In this document: one piece after another, positions 8,356 to 18,901 of the stretch
How positions within the stretch are numbered: position 1 is the stretch's first letter
Layout of the letters: every line of letters begins with the position of its first letter
Assembly (NCBI RefSeq): GCF_006171285.1
Contig: NZ_CP040889.1
Location: 3,782,001 to 3,846,000, forward strand
From: Leclercia adecarboxylata
GTDB lineage: Bacteria; Pseudomonadota; Gammaproteobacteria; Enterobacterales; Enterobacteriaceae
Direction of reading: 5' to 3'
DNA length: 64,000 nucleotides
The notes under the pieces: generated by a model
Databases searched by the model: none
What the model saw: the letters and a program-made list of their open reading frames with translations, nothing else
Told to the model about the DNA's origin: nothing
Translations under genes and position numbers: made by a program

Positions 8356-10475
8356 TTAACGTGCTGCTGTAATCGACAAATTTCTGGCAGCAACGCGATA
8401 AGCAGACCGATTTGCTGCAGAACCAGAGGCGCTTTGCTCTCGGCTCCCGGCTCGATATGTGAAATGCGTTGCGCCAGTTCGGTTAAGGCCTGCTGAACAC
8501 GAGGCTCATCCGCGGGGCGTTGATGTAGCGCATCATCAACGTAGCAGACAGCATCGTCCAGTAATCCGAGGATTGCGGGGCTGGTGAGCCGCTCGCGGTG
8601 TGCGCCCAGTGCGGCGATATAGCTGGTAAACGTATGGTTCAGGCACAGCAGACGGAACGCGACTTCCCGGGTTTCCGCTGTTGCCCTCGGTTCCGTAGAC
8701 ATATTCGACACCACCGACGCCAGCTCCGCGTCGCGGTTATAGGCGTCACGTCGTGCGATACGATACGCCAGGCGGTTATCACGCCCCTGATGATACTGCT
8801 CCAGGATAGCATCAAGATAACGGCAGTTGGCGTTCATGGCCTGATCCAGCACGCGGGGCAGATTACGGAACCGCCAGTCCGGCCAGATAAAGCTTACCGC
8901 AGCCCAGGCGATGGCGCAGCCAATCAGGGTATCAATGACGCGAGGCAGGGCAACTTCAAAGCCTTCCCCGAGCAGGTTGAAACAGAGCAGCACCAGCAGG
9001 GTGATAAACATCGTGGCGTGCGCATACTGCACGTTACGAAAGGCGAAGAACAGCACGCCGGTGATCACAATTAAGATCAGCTGTCCTTCCAGCGAGGGGA
9101 CAAAGTAAAGGATGGGTAACCCGATGGCGACCCCCACCAGAGTGCCGATAATACGCAGCGCCAGACGATGCCGGGTGGCGTTGTAGTTGGGCTGACAGAC
9201 AAACAGGCTGGTGAGCAGGATCCAGTAGCCATGGTCCAGGCCGGTTATCTGTATAAAAGCATAGCCAATGCAGAGCACCACGGACATCCTTACCGCATGG
9301 CGAAACAGCGCCGATTCCGGGGAAAAGTTGCGGCTCAAACGCAGCCACATATCGCTAAAACCATGCAGGCTGTCGTCCGCAAGCTGATTTTCCACATCAT
9401 TACCGGGTGTAGCCAGCGCCTGTTCGGATTCGATGGTGGCGAGCTGGGCATCAATGGCGCGCAGGTTATTCAACAAAAAGCCCAGCGCTTTCATCTGCTC
9501 GGCAGAGGTACCGCTGGCCTGAACCCTGTCGAGGGCCGCATCGAGATGGGTAAACGCCCGTTCAAATCGCGGATCGTGCTGATAAGGGGTACGCAGCAGG
9601 ATAGAGCGCGACAGCTGGTGGCAGGCCTGCGACTGCATGGACAACAGACGCTGGAAGCGAAACATTACGTCGCTGTAGCGAAATTTCTCGCGAAGATCGG
9701 CGTACTGAATATGCGATGAGCTGGCGCGCTCGTGGATATCCTGCGCCACAAAGTAATAGTGCAGGGTCCGGCGGGTGCCGCGCTGACCGCGATCGCCGCG
9801 CAGGCGGGTAAGTAACGAGGCCTTGGTCTGGTTTAAGGTTGTCACCAGTTGCCCGTTCGCCAGCGCCAGATCGTACAGCGGCCCCTGGCCGTCACCTTCG
9901 ATATCCGGATCGAACAGCCGGGACTTTAACTCAAGGTAATGGGCCAGTTGCTCGTAGCTGCGGGCCAGATTGTCCTGCAGCGGGCGAATGGGAAATATGA
10001 GATGCCCGGCCAGCGTCAGCAGGTTATACCAGACCGCGCCCAGCAACAGCAGCACCGGCTGTTGATACCACTGGTCGTACAGCGATACCCCCAGCATGGT
10101 GTAGATGGCAATAAGCAATGCGCCGAAAGCGATGGTGGCGTAGCGCTGGCCTAGCCCACCGAGCAGAATAAACACGCTGGTGGAGAGCATCAGCCCAATC
10201 GCAAAAAGCCAAGGCCATGGGAAGAGCAGCTCCACCGACGCCGAGGCGATAAAAAAGCAGATCAGGGTGATGACCAGATTGCGCAGCCGACCGGTAAGGC
10301 GGTCATCCAGATCGGCCAGCGCGCCGGCAACCACCCCCAGCGTCAGGGGGATGGTCAGCTTCACGTCGCCCAGCCACCATGGCAGGGCGGTACTGCCACA
10401 CAGGGCAATAAAGATCCTGACATTGTAGAGCCAGGCGCTGTTCAGGGTGTAGCGGCGAAGCAGTGGGCTTAGCAT
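8340..10475 (-). CDS. yccS: FUSC-family inner membrane protein YccS
   Basis: This 711-residue membrane protein matches E. coli YccS (717 residues). Two clusters of hydrophobic helices, near residues 20-165 and 395-530, are separated and followed by large soluble regions, the layout of the aromatic-acid exporter/FUSC family (relatives of AaeB). The transported substrate is unknown. It is followed on the same strand side by yccF, 18 bp away, as in E. coli, and converges on sxy. Confidence 0.93.
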   Translation of the reverse strand: MLSPLLRRYTLNSAWLYNVRIFIALCGSTALPWWLGDVKLTIPLTLGVVAGALADLDDRLTGRLRNLVITLICFFIASASVELLFPWPWLFAIGLMLSTSVFILLGGLGQRYATIAFGALLIAIYTMLGVSLYDQWYQQPVLLLLGAVWYNLLTLAGHLIFPIRPLQDNLARSYEQLAHYLELKSRLFDPDIEGDGQGPLYDLALANGQLVTTLNQTKASLLTRLRGDRGQRGTRRTLHYYFVAQDIHERASSSHIQYADLREKFRYSDVMFRFQRLLSMQSQACHQLSRSILLRTPYQHDPRFERAFTHLDAALDRVQASGTSAEQMKALGFLLNNLRAIDAQLATIESEQALATPGNDVENQLADDSLHGFSDMWLRLSRNFSPESALFRHAVRMSVVLCIGYAFIQITGLDHGYWILLTSLFVCQPNYNATRHRLALRIIGTLVGVAIGLPILYFVPSLEGQLILIVITGVLFFAFRNVQYAHATMFITLLVLLCFNLLGEGFEVALPRVIDTLIGCAIAWAAVSFIWPDWRFRNLPRVLDQAMNANCRYLDAILEQYHQGRDNRLAYRIARRDAYNRDAELASVVSNMSTEPRATAETREVAFRLLCLNHTFTSYIAALGAHRERLTSPAILGLLDDAVCYVDDALHQRPADEPRVQQALTELAQRISHIEPGAESKAPLVLQQIGLLIALLPEICRLQQHVNQLPE

Positions 10476-10493
10476 GTGCGCGCGAGGTCCTTG

Positions 10494-10940
10494 TTATGGA
10501 AAACGACGGCGGGCGTTAGCTTCCCGCGCGGCGCGGGCCACTTCCACCGGGACAACCCGGCGTCCGACAGGCCACAGGGCAATGGCGGCAATTTTGAAAT
10601 TAGCGATCCCGACGGGGATGCCGATAAGCGTCAGGCACTGGGCGATCCCCGCCGCAATGTGCATCAGACACAGCCACCAGCCGAAAAAGATCAGCCACAG
10701 AATATTGAGCAGCGTTCCGCCGGTGTTCATCAGCGCGCTTTTATTGCCAGGCTCCAGTTCGTCTACGTGAACCGCTTCGTTGCCGTATGGGACCAGCGAG
10801 AGTTTGGTAATTTCCCAGCAGGAGCGGGTTAGCGGAAGGGTGAATATCAGGACCACGCTGACCAGCGTCGCCAGCAGCCAGGAGAGAGTGGTGGCAAAAC
10901 CACCCAGCACAAAATTCAAAATATTCAGAATGGTACGCAT
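10494..10940 (-). CDS. yccF: Inner membrane protein YccF
   Basis: The 148-residue protein has two YccF-domain halves, each with paired hydrophobic segments (roughly residues 10-40 and 75-120) and the repeated LxxPLTRxxWExxK and IPVGIANFKIAxxALWPVGR blocks. Function is unknown in the family. The gene lies directly upstream of yccS on the same strand with an 18-bp gap, suggesting an operon, and is divergent from helD. Confidence 0.92.
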   Translation of the reverse strand: MRTILNILNFVLGGFATTLSWLLATLVSVVLIFTLPLTRSCWEITKLSLVPYGNEAVHVDELEPGNKSALMNTGGTLLNILWLIFFGWWLCLMHIAAGIAQCLTLIGIPVGIANFKIAAIALWPVGRRVVPVEVARAAREANARRRFP

Positions 10941-11063
10941 AAAACCTCAATTCTTTCCGTAATGTTGAAGCCCTGATGATTGTAACGTTTTTTTGCGCTG
11001 GAGCACCTGAAAACTGGCAGTTAAACTGTTATGCAATTATTCACGTCGTGGATCAGGCTGGAC

Positions 11064-13118
11064 ATGGAACTGAAAGCAACATCGTTAGGCAAACGCCTGG
11101 CACAACATCCGTACGACAAAGTCGTTCTGCTTAACGCCGGGGTTAAAGTCTCGGGCGAACGTCACGAATATCTCATCCCCTTCAATCAGCTGTTAGCAAT
11201 TCACTGTAAGCGCGGCCTGGTCTGGGGCGAGCTGGAGTTTGTGCTGACAGACGAAAAAGTGGTGCGTCTGCACGGCACCGAGTGGGCGGAAACCCAGCGT
11301 TTTCACCGCCATCTCAGCACGCTCTGGCAGCAATGGAGTGCTGAAATGAGTGAGGTTGCGGCGCAGGTGCTGCAAAACGCGCTGAATGACATTGCCGCCA
11401 CGAATGAGCAAAACAGCTGGCTGACGCGGGAAAAAACGCTCGGCCTTCAGCAAAAAATCCGCCAGGCGTTACAGGCTTTGCCGTTATCCGTCTCGCGGCT
11501 CGACGAGTTTGATAACTGCCGTGAAGCCTGGCGGCAGTGTCAGGCCTGGCTACAGGACATTGACCAGAGCCGGTTGGCGCACAATCAGGCGTGGACTGAC
11601 ACTATGCTCAGCCAGTATGCCGATTTTTTTGCCGGTATTGAGTCATCCCCACTTAACCCGGCCCAGGCCAGGGCGGTGGTCAATGGCGAACAGTCGCTGC
11701 TGGTGCTGGCGGGGGCCGGTAGCGGAAAAACCTCGGTGCTGGTGGCGCGGGCAGGCTGGCTGCTGGCCCGCAATGAAGCCGCTCCCGAGCAAATATTGCT
11801 CCTGGCGTTTGGGCGTAAGGCGGCTCAGGAGATGGATGAGCGAATCGAGGCGCGACTGCATACCCGCGACATCACCGCGAGGACCTTCCACTCTCTTGCC
11901 CTGCATATCATCCAGCAGGGCAGCAAAAAGGTGCCGGTGGTCAGCGAGCTTGAAAATGACACCGTGGCGCGGCAGAAGATTTTCATCGACGCCTGGCAGC
12001 AGCAGTGCAGTGAGAAAAAAGCCCAGGCCAAAGGCTGGCGACAGTGGCTCGAAGAGGAGCTTGACTGGAGCGTGCCGGAGGGCAGTTTCTGGCAAAACGA
12101 AAAGCTGAAGCGCCGACTGGCACCCCGGCTCGATCGCTGGGTGAGCCTGATGCGTATGCACGGTGGCGCGCAGGCCGAGATGATTGCCGGCGCGCCGGAA
12201 GAGGTGCGGGCCCTGTTCTCAAAGCGGGTCAAGTTAATGGCTCCGCTGCTTAAGGCGTGGAAAGCCGCCCTCAAGGCGGAGAACGCCGTCGACTTTTCCG
12301 GGTTGATTCATCAGGCGATCGTTATTCTGGAGAAAGGTCGCTTTATCAGCCCGTGGAAGCACATTCTGGTGGATGAGTTTCAGGATATCTCTCCTCAACG
12401 CGCGGCGTTGCTGGCGGCGCTGCGGGCGCAAAACAAGTACACCACTTTGTTTGCCGTGGGGGATGACTGGCAGGCGATCTACCGTTTCAGTGGTGCACAG
12501 CTGTCGCTGACGACGGCGTTTCATCATTACTTTGGCGAAGGGGATCGCTGCGATCTGGACACCACCTACCGTTTCAATAACCGGATCGGTGAGATCGCCA
12601 ACCGGTTTATCCAGCAAAACCCACATCAGCTGGCAAAACCGCTGAACAGCCTGTCGGCTGGCGACAAGAAAGCGGTTACGCTGCTGGCAGAGGATCAGCT
12701 CGATGCCCTGCTGGATAAGCTGAGCGGTTACGCCCGGGCGGATGAGCGTATTCTGGTGCTGGCGCGTTATCACCACCTGAAGCCCGCCAGCCTGGAGAAA
12801 GCCGCGACCCGCTGGCCGAAACTGCAGCTGGATTTTATGACCATTCACGCCAGCAAGGGCCAGCAGGCGGACTATGTCATTGTGGTGGGATTGCAGGAAG
12901 GGAGCGATGGTTTCCCGGCACCTGCCCGGGAATCGGTAATGGAGCAGGCCCTGCTGCCAGTGGTGGAAGATTTTCCCGATGCCGAGGAGCGGCGATTACT
13001 CTACGTGGCTATCACCCGTGCTCGTCACCGGGTCTGGTTGCTGTTCAACAAAGAGCAGCCATCACGCTTTGTCGATATCCTCAAAGAAATTGATGTTCCG
13101 GTGGCACGCAAACCCTAG
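11064..13118 (+). CDS. helD: DNA helicase IV
   Basis: HelD is a 3'-to-5' superfamily 1 helicase involved in RecF-pathway recombination and repair. The ATG at 11064 (MELKATSLGKRLAQHPYD) gives 684 residues, identical in length to E. coli; the frame is open 11 codons upstream but that extension is not conserved. Walker A GAGSGKTS is at residues 217-224. The DEFQD motif II lies in ILVDEFQDIS near residue 435, and later UvrD-type motifs include GDDWQAIYRFSGAQ, TIHASKGQQ and YVAITRARHRVW. Confidence 0.97.
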   Translation: MELKATSLGKRLAQHPYDKVVLLNAGVKVSGERHEYLIPFNQLLAIHCKRGLVWGELEFVLTDEKVVRLHGTEWAETQRFHRHLSTLWQQWSAEMSEVAAQVLQNALNDIAATNEQNSWLTREKTLGLQQKIRQALQALPLSVSRLDEFDNCREAWRQCQAWLQDIDQSRLAHNQAWTDTMLSQYADFFAGIESSPLNPAQARAVVNGEQSLLVLAGAGSGKTSVLVARAGWLLARNEAAPEQILLLAFGRKAAQEMDERIEARLHTRDITARTFHSLALHIIQQGSKKVPVVSELENDTVARQKIFIDAWQQQCSEKKAQAKGWRQWLEEELDWSVPEGSFWQNEKLKRRLAPRLDRWVSLMRMHGGAQAEMIAGAPEEVRALFSKRVKLMAPLLKAWKAALKAENAVDFSGLIHQAIVILEKGRFISPWKHILVDEFQDISPQRAALLAALRAQNKYTTLFAVGDDWQAIYRFSGAQLSLTTAFHHYFGEGDRCDLDTTYRFNNRIGEIANRFIQQNPHQLAKPLNSLSAGDKKAVTLLAEDQLDALLDKLSGYARADERILVLARYHHLKPASLEKAATRWPKLQLDFMTIHASKGQQADYVIVVGLQEGSDGFPAPARESVMEQALLPVVEDFPDAEERRLLYVAITRARHRVWLLFNKEQPSRFVDILKEIDVPVARKP

Positions 13119-13127
13119 CGTTGTTTT

Positions 13128-13211
13128 GCCCGGTGGCGTTTCGCTTACCGGGCCTACGGGGCGTGCGGTTTGGGGTTTTGTAGGCCGGGTAAGGCGGAGC
13201 CGCCCCCCGGC
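13128..13211. repeat. REP/BIME element after helD
   Basis: Two palindromic units in opposite orientation, GCCCGGTGGCGTTTCGCTTA and GTAGGCCGGGTAAGGCGGAG, form a BIME-type repeat. It lies between the convergent ends of helD and mgsA and probably protects the 3' ends of the mRNAs or ends transcription. Confidence 0.85.
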
Positions 13212-13222
13212 GATGCCCACTT

Positions 13223-13681
13223 TTACTTCAGACGTTCAGCCAGATAGCGCTGATAGTCCGGGATCAGGATCTCGACCGGAGAGTTGAACTGCGGAGACTC
13301 GATAATAAAGTCCGCCGTCGACAGGTTGGTGGCGACCGGAATATTCCACACCGTTGCCAGACGCAGCAGGGCTTTTACATCCGGATCGTGCGGCACCGCA
13401 TTGAGCGGGTCCCAGAAGAAGATCAGCACATCAATCTTACCTTCCGAAATCTGTGCGCCGACCTGCTGATCGCCGCCCATCGGACCGCTCAGCATGGCAT
13501 TCACTTCAAGTCCGGTCTCGCGATGAATCAGGTTGCCGGTGGTCCCGGTGGCCGACAGCTGATGTTTTTCCAGCAGGGATTGATGACGCTGAACCCAGTT
13601 GAGCAGCATCTGTTTGCAGTGATCGTGCGCCACCAGGGCGATATGTTTTCGTTCCGGCAGTGTGCGGGTTGTGGATTCCAT
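13223..13681 (-). CDS. mgsA: Methylglyoxal synthase
   Basis: MgsA converts dihydroxyacetone phosphate to methylglyoxal and phosphate, a bypass used under phosphate limitation or sugar-phosphate stress. The protein is 152 residues, the family length. Visible active-site elements are His19-Asp20 (VAHDHCK), the GPMGGDQQ loop with Asp71, and His98 in VPHDPD. Identification is unambiguous. Confidence 0.97.
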   Translation of the reverse strand: MESTTRTLPERKHIALVAHDHCKQMLLNWVQRHQSLLEKHQLSATGTTGNLIHRETGLEVNAMLSGPMGGDQQVGAQISEGKIDVLIFFWDPLNAVPHDPDVKALLRLATVWNIPVATNLSTADFIIESPQFNSPVEILIPDYQRYLAERLK

Positions 13682-13760
13682 AATCTCTATCCGTTAGTTA
13701 ACTGGTTACAGATTACTGGAAGCACCTGACGCTGCAAGAGAAAGGGAGAAAAAATGCGGC

Positions 13761-14423
13761 TCAGGACGAGGGTTGTTGCTTCGCCCATTGCAGGAAACGG
13801 CTTCGGGTTTCAGGATCGGCCTGGGCAAACCAGTACTTGAGACGCTGCTCCGTCATGCTCTGGGATTGCGGCGGCGGCATGTCCAGCTCAGACACCCCGG
13901 ATAACAGCGTACTGTCATCCGCCATGGTGGTTGAAAACTGCGGCAGCGAGGCGCTCTGCCCTGCTTTGTTATAGCGCTCGGTATCATATTCGTAATTCAC
14001 GCCGTTCGGCGTATCGGTGAGCGCCAGAATATCCAGCTTCACCGGGATCGGGGTCGCGTCGCCATCCAGCAACTCGATTTGCGGTGATTTATCAAAAAGT
14101 TGTGACTCTTTTTCTGTTTCCAGCCGTGGAAGGCTAAAATTAACCTGACTGATGCGCTGGGTGTTGAAGCTGGCGACAAGGGGAGGAGAGATATAGACCC
14201 GCTCCTCGTGATTGCCAAGGCGAATGGTTTTTTCTACCCGGAAGACGATCTGATGCGGGCCGTTATCCAGCTCAATACTGTCCGCACCGCGCAGCAGGGA
14301 ACTGGAAACTTTTTTGCCATCCAATACCAGCAGGTCGATGTCCGTAGAGAGCCGCAGCGTTGTGGCAAAAACGCAAACCGGCATGAGCAGCGCAAACAGA
14401 CTCCAGGCAATGCCGGTTTTCAT
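13761..14423 (-). CDS. yccT: YccT/CsgI family periplasmic protein
   Basis: The 220-residue DUF2057 protein has an N-terminal signal peptide ([20 protein letters not shown], cleavage before TTLRLS). The E. coli homologue YccT, renamed CsgI, has been reported to inhibit curli assembly by binding CsgA in the periplasm. The gene sits between mgsA and yccU as in E. coli. No csg genes are in this window. Confidence 0.9.
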   Translation of the reverse strand: MKTGIAWSLFALLMPVCVFATTLRLSTDIDLLVLDGKKVSSSLLRGADSIELDNGPHQIVFRVEKTIRLGNHEERVYISPPLVASFNTQRISQVNFSLPRLETEKESQLFDKSPQIELLDGDATPIPVKLDILALTDTPNGVNYEYDTERYNKAGQSASLPQFSTTMADDSTLLSGVSELDMPPPQSQSMTEQRLKYWFAQADPETRSRFLQWAKQQPSS

Positions 14424-14593
14424 AGAGAGCCCTCTTAAAAGACATGCGTCATGAATAATGTATCAAAATTTTTCGCTAATCATATTTACTAACATATAGA
14501 CATATCCCGGCAATTTGCCCTCATGCAGACGTATGGGATGGCAGTTGCTGTAACGGCATTGATACCCAGATTGAACGAGCCAGGAGGACATAA

Positions 14594-15007
14594 ATGAAAG
14601 AGAACGATATCGCTGACATTCTTACTACCACCCGCACCATTGCGCTGGTGGGGGCAAGCGACAAGCCGGATCGCCCGAGCTACAGGGTGATGAAATACCT
14701 GCTCGATCAGGGCTACCACGTGATCCCGGTTTCGCCAAAAGTGGCAGGTAAAACGTTGCTGGGCCAGCAGGGATACGGCACCCTGGCAGAAGTGCCGGAA
14801 AAAATCGATATGGTGGACGTGTTCCGCAATTCCGAAGCGGCCTGGGGCGTTGCTCAGGAGGCAATTGCGGTCGGGGCGAAAACCCTTTGGTTACAGCTCG
14901 GGGTGATTAATGAACAGGCGGCGGTTCTGGCGCGCGATGCGGGCATGAATGTAGTGATGGACCGCTGTCCGGCCATTGAGATCCCCCGCCTGGGGATGGC
15001 GAAGTAA
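14594..15007 (+). CDS. yccU: CoA-binding domain protein YccU
   Basis: This 137-residue protein is a single Rossmann-type CoA-binding domain, with the nucleotide loop in [13 protein letters not shown] and the VIPVSP strand. It corresponds to the isolated N-terminal domain of succinyl-CoA ligase alpha subunits. Function is not established. An AGGAGG ribosome site precedes the ATG, and the gene ends in a bidirectional terminator. Confidence 0.92.
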   Translation: MKENDIADILTTTRTIALVGASDKPDRPSYRVMKYLLDQGYHVIPVSPKVAGKTLLGQQGYGTLAEVPEKIDMVDVFRNSEAAWGVAQEAIAVGAKTLWLQLGVINEQAAVLARDAGMNVVMDRCPAIEIPRLGMAK

Positions 15008-15010
15008 TAA

Positions 15011-15042
15011 AAAACCCGGTCAGCCGTCGGCTACCGGGTTTT
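15011..15042. terminator. Bidirectional terminator between yccU and hspQ
   Basis: The outer stem AAAACCCGGT/ACCGGGTTTT encloses a shorter AGCC/GGCT stem. It lies exactly between the convergent yccU and hspQ stops. Confidence 0.9.
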
Positions 15043-15044
15043 CA

Positions 15045-15422
<378 letters not shown>

Positions 15423-16613
15423 TTACATGATGCGACAGGCAAATCCTTTCAGATACAGCCCTTCCGGATAGGTAGCGATCACCGGATGATCGGCCGCCTG
15501 ACGGAACTGCTCTATAAATTGTACATCACGCCCAGCATCTACAGCGGCATCTGCGATAATTTTCTGGAATAATTCGGTGGTCATCAGGCCGGAGCAGGAG
15601 AACGTCAGCAGCACGCCGCCCGGGTTAAGCAGCTGGATCGCCAGCATGTTGATGTCTTTATACCCACGACAGGCGCCCATCAGCTGGTTCTTGTTTTCCA
15701 CGAACTTTGGCGGATCCATCACAATCACGTCAAACTTTTCACCCTGGTCGCGGTATTTGCGCAGCAGTTTGAAGACGTCGTCGCGGACAAATTCCGCTTT
15801 GCTCAGATCCAGCTGGTTCAGCTCAACGTTCTGCTTCGCCACGTCCAGCGCTTCCTGTGAGGTATCGACGCTCACCACCTGGCTGCAGCCGCCCATCAGG
15901 GCCGAAACCGCAAAGCCGCCGGTGTAGGAGAAGCAGTTCAGAACGCGTTTGTCGGCAACGTACTGGCGGGTTGCCAGGCGGCTGTCGCGCTGATCGAGGT
16001 AGTAACCGGTTTTATGGCCGCCCTGAATATCCACCAGCAGCTTCATGCCGTGCTCTTCGATAGGCAGCAGGGTAGGCGGCAGTTCGCCCGTCACCGGACC
16101 CTGGGTCAGCTCCATCCCCTCTTTTTTACGCACCGCAACGTCGCTGCGATCGTAAATAGCGCACTCGGGGAACAGCGTCTGCAGGGCGCTGATCAACGCC
16201 GCACGCTGATACTCAGCACCCGCGCTTAACAGCTGCAGCACCAGGAAGTTGCCGAAACGGTCGATCGTCACGCCCGGCAGACCGTCGGATTCGCCGGCGA
16301 TCAGACGATAGCTGTCCAGCCCGTCGCGTTTTGCCAGCCAGTCGCGCCACTGCTGCGCCTGCTGCAGGCGGCGGACAAAGAAGTCGATGTCGATGGATTC
16401 ATCTTTATCAAACGTCCAGACGCGGGCACGGATCTGCGAGGCAGGCGAGTATGCGCCGCGCGCTAACCATTTCCCCTGGTGGTCAACGATATCGATGGTT
16501 TCACCGAGACTGGCTTTGCCTTCCATGCGGGCAACCGCGCCGGAGAAGACCCAGGGATGGCGGCGCAGCAATGACTTCTCGCGCCCTTTGGCTAACACTA
16601 AACGTACACTCAT
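15423..16613 (-). CDS. rlmI: 23S rRNA m5C1962 methyltransferase RlmI
   Basis: RlmI (YccW) methylates C1962 of 23S rRNA using SAM. The start at 16613 ([20 protein letters not shown]) gives 396 residues, the E. coli length; an extra 21 upstream codons are not conserved. An N-terminal PUA domain (about residues 1-75) precedes the Rossmann methyltransferase domain, with the SAM loop in [15 protein letters not shown], the VMDPPKF motif and a catalytic Cys candidate in [10 protein letters not shown]. No neighbour shares its operon. Confidence 0.96.
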   Translation of the reverse strand: MSVRLVLAKGREKSLLRRHPWVFSGAVARMEGKASLGETIDIVDHQGKWLARGAYSPASQIRARVWTFDKDESIDIDFFVRRLQQAQQWRDWLAKRDGLDSYRLIAGESDGLPGVTIDRFGNFLVLQLLSAGAEYQRAALISALQTLFPECAIYDRSDVAVRKKEGMELTQGPVTGELPPTLLPIEEHGMKLLVDIQGGHKTGYYLDQRDSRLATRQYVADKRVLNCFSYTGGFAVSALMGGCSQVVSVDTSQEALDVAKQNVELNQLDLSKAEFVRDDVFKLLRKYRDQGEKFDVIVMDPPKFVENKNQLMGACRGYKDINMLAIQLLNPGGVLLTFSCSGLMTTELFQKIIADAAVDAGRDVQFIEQFRQAADHPVIATYPEGLYLKGFACRIM

Positions 16614-16788
16614 AATTTTCTGTTCTGTCGATTCCAGGGAAATGGCGCGTAGAGTAGCACAGATGGCCAGTGGCAATCATCTGCGGACACTATTGAGCGT
16701 TTCGGCACATTTTAAAATCGGTCAGGCACATTATGAGTGTGTCGCAGGCTTTACAGTGTGGTTTCCGGTTCAGCAAAAGGAGACAACA

Positions 16789-17346
16789 ATGAAAAAGCAT
16801 ATTGCCATCGCCGTCAGCGCCCTGGCGACAATCAGTTTTACGGTTTCTGCAGCCCTGCCGTTTAGCCTCAGCAGCCAGGATATCGCCAACGGTCACCCCT
16901 TAACGCAACAGCAGGTCTTTGCCGGGTTCGGCTGCCAGGGGGGCAATGCCTCGCCACAGTTGGCCTGGCAAAATCCACCCGCAGGCACAAAAAGCTTCGC
17001 CATTACCGCCTACGATCCTGACGCACCCACCGGCAGCGGCTGGTGGCACTGGACGCTGGTCAACATTCCCGCTAAGACGCAGAGCCTGCCTTCAGGTGCC
17101 GGGAAAACGAACAGCGATAAATTACCGGCGGGAGCGGTGCAGGGACGTAATGATTTCGGTTATGCTGGCTTCGGCGGGGCATGTCCGCCTGAAGGGGATA
17201 AACCGCACCCTTATCAGTTCACCGTCTGGGCGCTGAATGTGGAAAAACTGCCGCTCGACGGCAACGCCAGCGGGGCACTGGTTGGCTTTATGCTCAACAG
17301 CCACATGCTCGCGAAAGCACAATTAACCGCAACATACGCACGATAA
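16789..17346 (+). CDS. YbcL-like periplasmic PEBP-family protein
   Basis: The 185-residue protein begins MKKHIAIAVSALATISFT with a signal peptide cleaved near SAA. It has the bacterial YbhB/YbcL-type phosphatidylethanolamine-binding fold, with the YDPDAPTGSGWWHW ligand-site block, the GGACPPEGDKPHPY block and an internal CQGGNASP. The family is close to E. coli YbcL, whose uropathogenic variant suppresses neutrophil migration; function here is not predicted. The ATG follows an AAAGGAGA ribosome site. The open frame extends far upstream but without a plausible start. It is inserted between rlmI and acyP with an AraC regulator 10 bp downstream. Confidence 0.88.
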   Translation: MKKHIAIAVSALATISFTVSAALPFSLSSQDIANGHPLTQQQVFAGFGCQGGNASPQLAWQNPPAGTKSFAITAYDPDAPTGSGWWHWTLVNIPAKTQSLPSGAGKTNSDKLPAGAVQGRNDFGYAGFGGACPPEGDKPHPYQFTVWALNVEKLPLDGNASGALVGFMLNSHMLAKAQLTATYAR

Positions 17347-17356
17347 AGGTGGCCCG

Positions 17357-18145
17357 GTGCAGGAGTTTCATTTTCAACATAACCATCTGACAGCGGCTGA
17401 GGTCAATGCCAGCAAAATGCATCGCCTGCACCACGTAAAGCTCTTCTACCCGGCCATCTGTCATATTACGCACGGCAGTAAGGTGATTATCCAGGATGAG
17501 AGGCGCTTAGTGGCGACGCCGGATGAGCTCATTATCATTCCGGCGAACACCCCGATGGAGATCATTAACCAGCCTGCGCAGGACGTGTTTCATTCCGATC
17601 TGCTGCTGTTATCCCCCGACCTCATCGCCGAGTTTAAAACGCGTTATCTGCAATCCTGGCCGCGCGCAAAAACGGACTCACTCTGTGCTCCGCTCAGCGA
17701 AGGACTCGCTTTCATGTGGGGCAACCTGCTGCACGCGGTGCGGCATAATTTTTCGGATGAGCTGCAAAAGCACCAGGCCTTTGGGCTCCTGCTGGCGCTG
17801 CTGCATGATGGGGTGGCCGGTCCGCTGCTGATCGAGCGAAATATCAATCTTACCGAGCAGGTGCGGCATTTCATTATGCTGGCGCCCGCCCGGGCATGGA
17901 CTGCTCATGATGTGGCCAGTCGTCTGGCCTTAAGCGTGCCGACCTTACGCCGACGCTTACGGGAAGAGTCGCAAAGCTTTCGCCAGATCGTGGAGGAGGT
18001 GCGTATGGCGGTTGCGCTCTCTCAGCTGCAGTCGACCCGTCTGCCCATTGGCGAGATCGCCATGCAGTGCGGGTATCTTTCCAGCTCCCGATTTACGGCC
18101 CGTTTTCGTCAGCATTACGGCTGTTTACCCAAAACGCTGCGCTAA
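17357..18145 (+). CDS. AraC-family transcriptional regulator
   Basis: This 262-residue protein has an N-terminal cupin-like sensor region (PDELIIIPANTPMEIINQ) and a C-terminal double helix-turn-helix domain from about residue 165 (LTEQVRHFIMLAPARAWTAH). The second recognition segment is IGEIAMQCGYLSSSRFTARF. The start is a GTG with AAAGGTGG in front. It lies 10 bp after the ybcL-like gene and is probably co-transcribed, so it may control that gene. The target and effector are unknown. Confidence 0.88.
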   Translation: MQEFHFQHNHLTAAEVNASKMHRLHHVKLFYPAICHITHGSKVIIQDERRLVATPDELIIIPANTPMEIINQPAQDVFHSDLLLLSPDLIAEFKTRYLQSWPRAKTDSLCAPLSEGLAFMWGNLLHAVRHNFSDELQKHQAFGLLLALLHDGVAGPLLIERNINLTEQVRHFIMLAPARAWTAHDVASRLALSVPTLRRRLREESQSFRQIVEEVRMAVALSQLQSTRLPIGEIAMQCGYLSSSRFTARFRQHYGCLPKTLR

Positions 18146-18207
18146 TTCTCCGGCCATAATTTGCTATTCTTTGGGTTCAGAGCCAGGCATGGATAAGGGG
18201 AAGGAGT

Positions 18208-18489
18208 ATGGCAAAAGTCTGCATCATCGCGTGGGTTCACGGCACGGTTCAGGGGGTTGGCTTTCGATACAGCACGCAGCGTGAAGCCACTGAGCTGGGG
18301 CTGACCGGTTACGCGCGCAACATGGATGACGGAAGCGTCGAGGTGGTGGCGTGCGGGGAGGCGGAGCAGGTCGATAAACTGCTCGACTGGCTTAAGGCGG
18401 GCGGGCCACGCATCGCCCGGGTCGAAAAGGTTCTCTCAGAACCGCATCAACCCGGCCGGGAATACGTGAATTTCGGTATTCGCTATTAA
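18208..18489 (+). CDS. acyP: Acylphosphatase
   Basis: AcyP (YccX) hydrolyses acyl phosphates. The 93-residue protein keeps the phosphate-binding loop [12 protein letters not shown] with the catalytic Arg and the Asn in [13 protein letters not shown]. The ATG follows GGAAGGAGT. The stop overlaps the convergent tusE stop by 4 bp, as expected from the E. coli order. Confidence 0.95.
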   Translation: MAKVCIIAWVHGTVQGVGFRYSTQREATELGLTGYARNMDDGSVEVVACGEAEQVDKLLDWLKAGGPRIARVEKVLSEPHQPGREYVNFGIRY

Positions 18490-18815
18490 ATGCACTTCAC
18501 GGGCTTAGGCAGACCGGCGATTTTGGTCGCCTGTTTTGCCGGGCCTTTCGGGAACAGGCGGTAAAGATAGCGGCTGTTGCCTTTCTCCTCGCCGTACTTA
18601 TTGGCCATTGCTTTCACCAGCATGCGGATGGCGGGGGAGGTGTTAAATTCCAGATAGAAATCACGCACGAAGCGCACCACTTCCCAGTGCTCTGGCGTCA
18701 GGGCGATAGACTCTTTTTCGGCAATCACAGCCGCCAGCCCTTCGCTCCACTGGCTGGTCTCTTTCAGATAGCCTTCGCTATCGGTCTCAATCTCTTTACC
18801 TTCAAAGTTCAGCAT
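18486..18815 (-). CDS. tusE: Sulfur relay protein TusE
   Basis: TusE takes sulfur from TusBCD and passes it to MnmA for 2-thiouridine at the tRNA wobble position. The start at 18815 ([17 protein letters not shown]) gives 109 residues, as in E. coli; three further upstream codons are rejected for that reason. The essential Cys is the penultimate residue in PKPVKCI. This DsrC-like protein is otherwise highly conserved ([19 protein letters not shown]). Confidence 0.95.
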   Translation of the reverse strand: MLNFEGKEIETDSEGYLKETSQWSEGLAAVIAEKESIALTPEHWEVVRFVRDFYLEFNTSPAIRMLVKAMANKYGEEKGNSRYLYRLFPKGPAKQATKIAGLPKPVKCI

Positions 18816-18852
18816 AATCATCACGGGTTTATCGAAAACCGCGGCAGTTTAC

Positions 18853-18881
18853 CAAAAAAGAAAGCCCCGCATAAGCGGGGC
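18853..18881 (-). terminator. Terminator downstream of yccA
   Basis: The stem GCCCCGC/GCGGGGC has an ATAA loop. On the minus strand it is followed by a T-rich run (complement of AAAAAAGAAA), placing it 20 bp after the yccA stop. Confidence 0.88.
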
Positions 18882-18901
18882 TCGTTATACAGCACTGTCG
18901 G

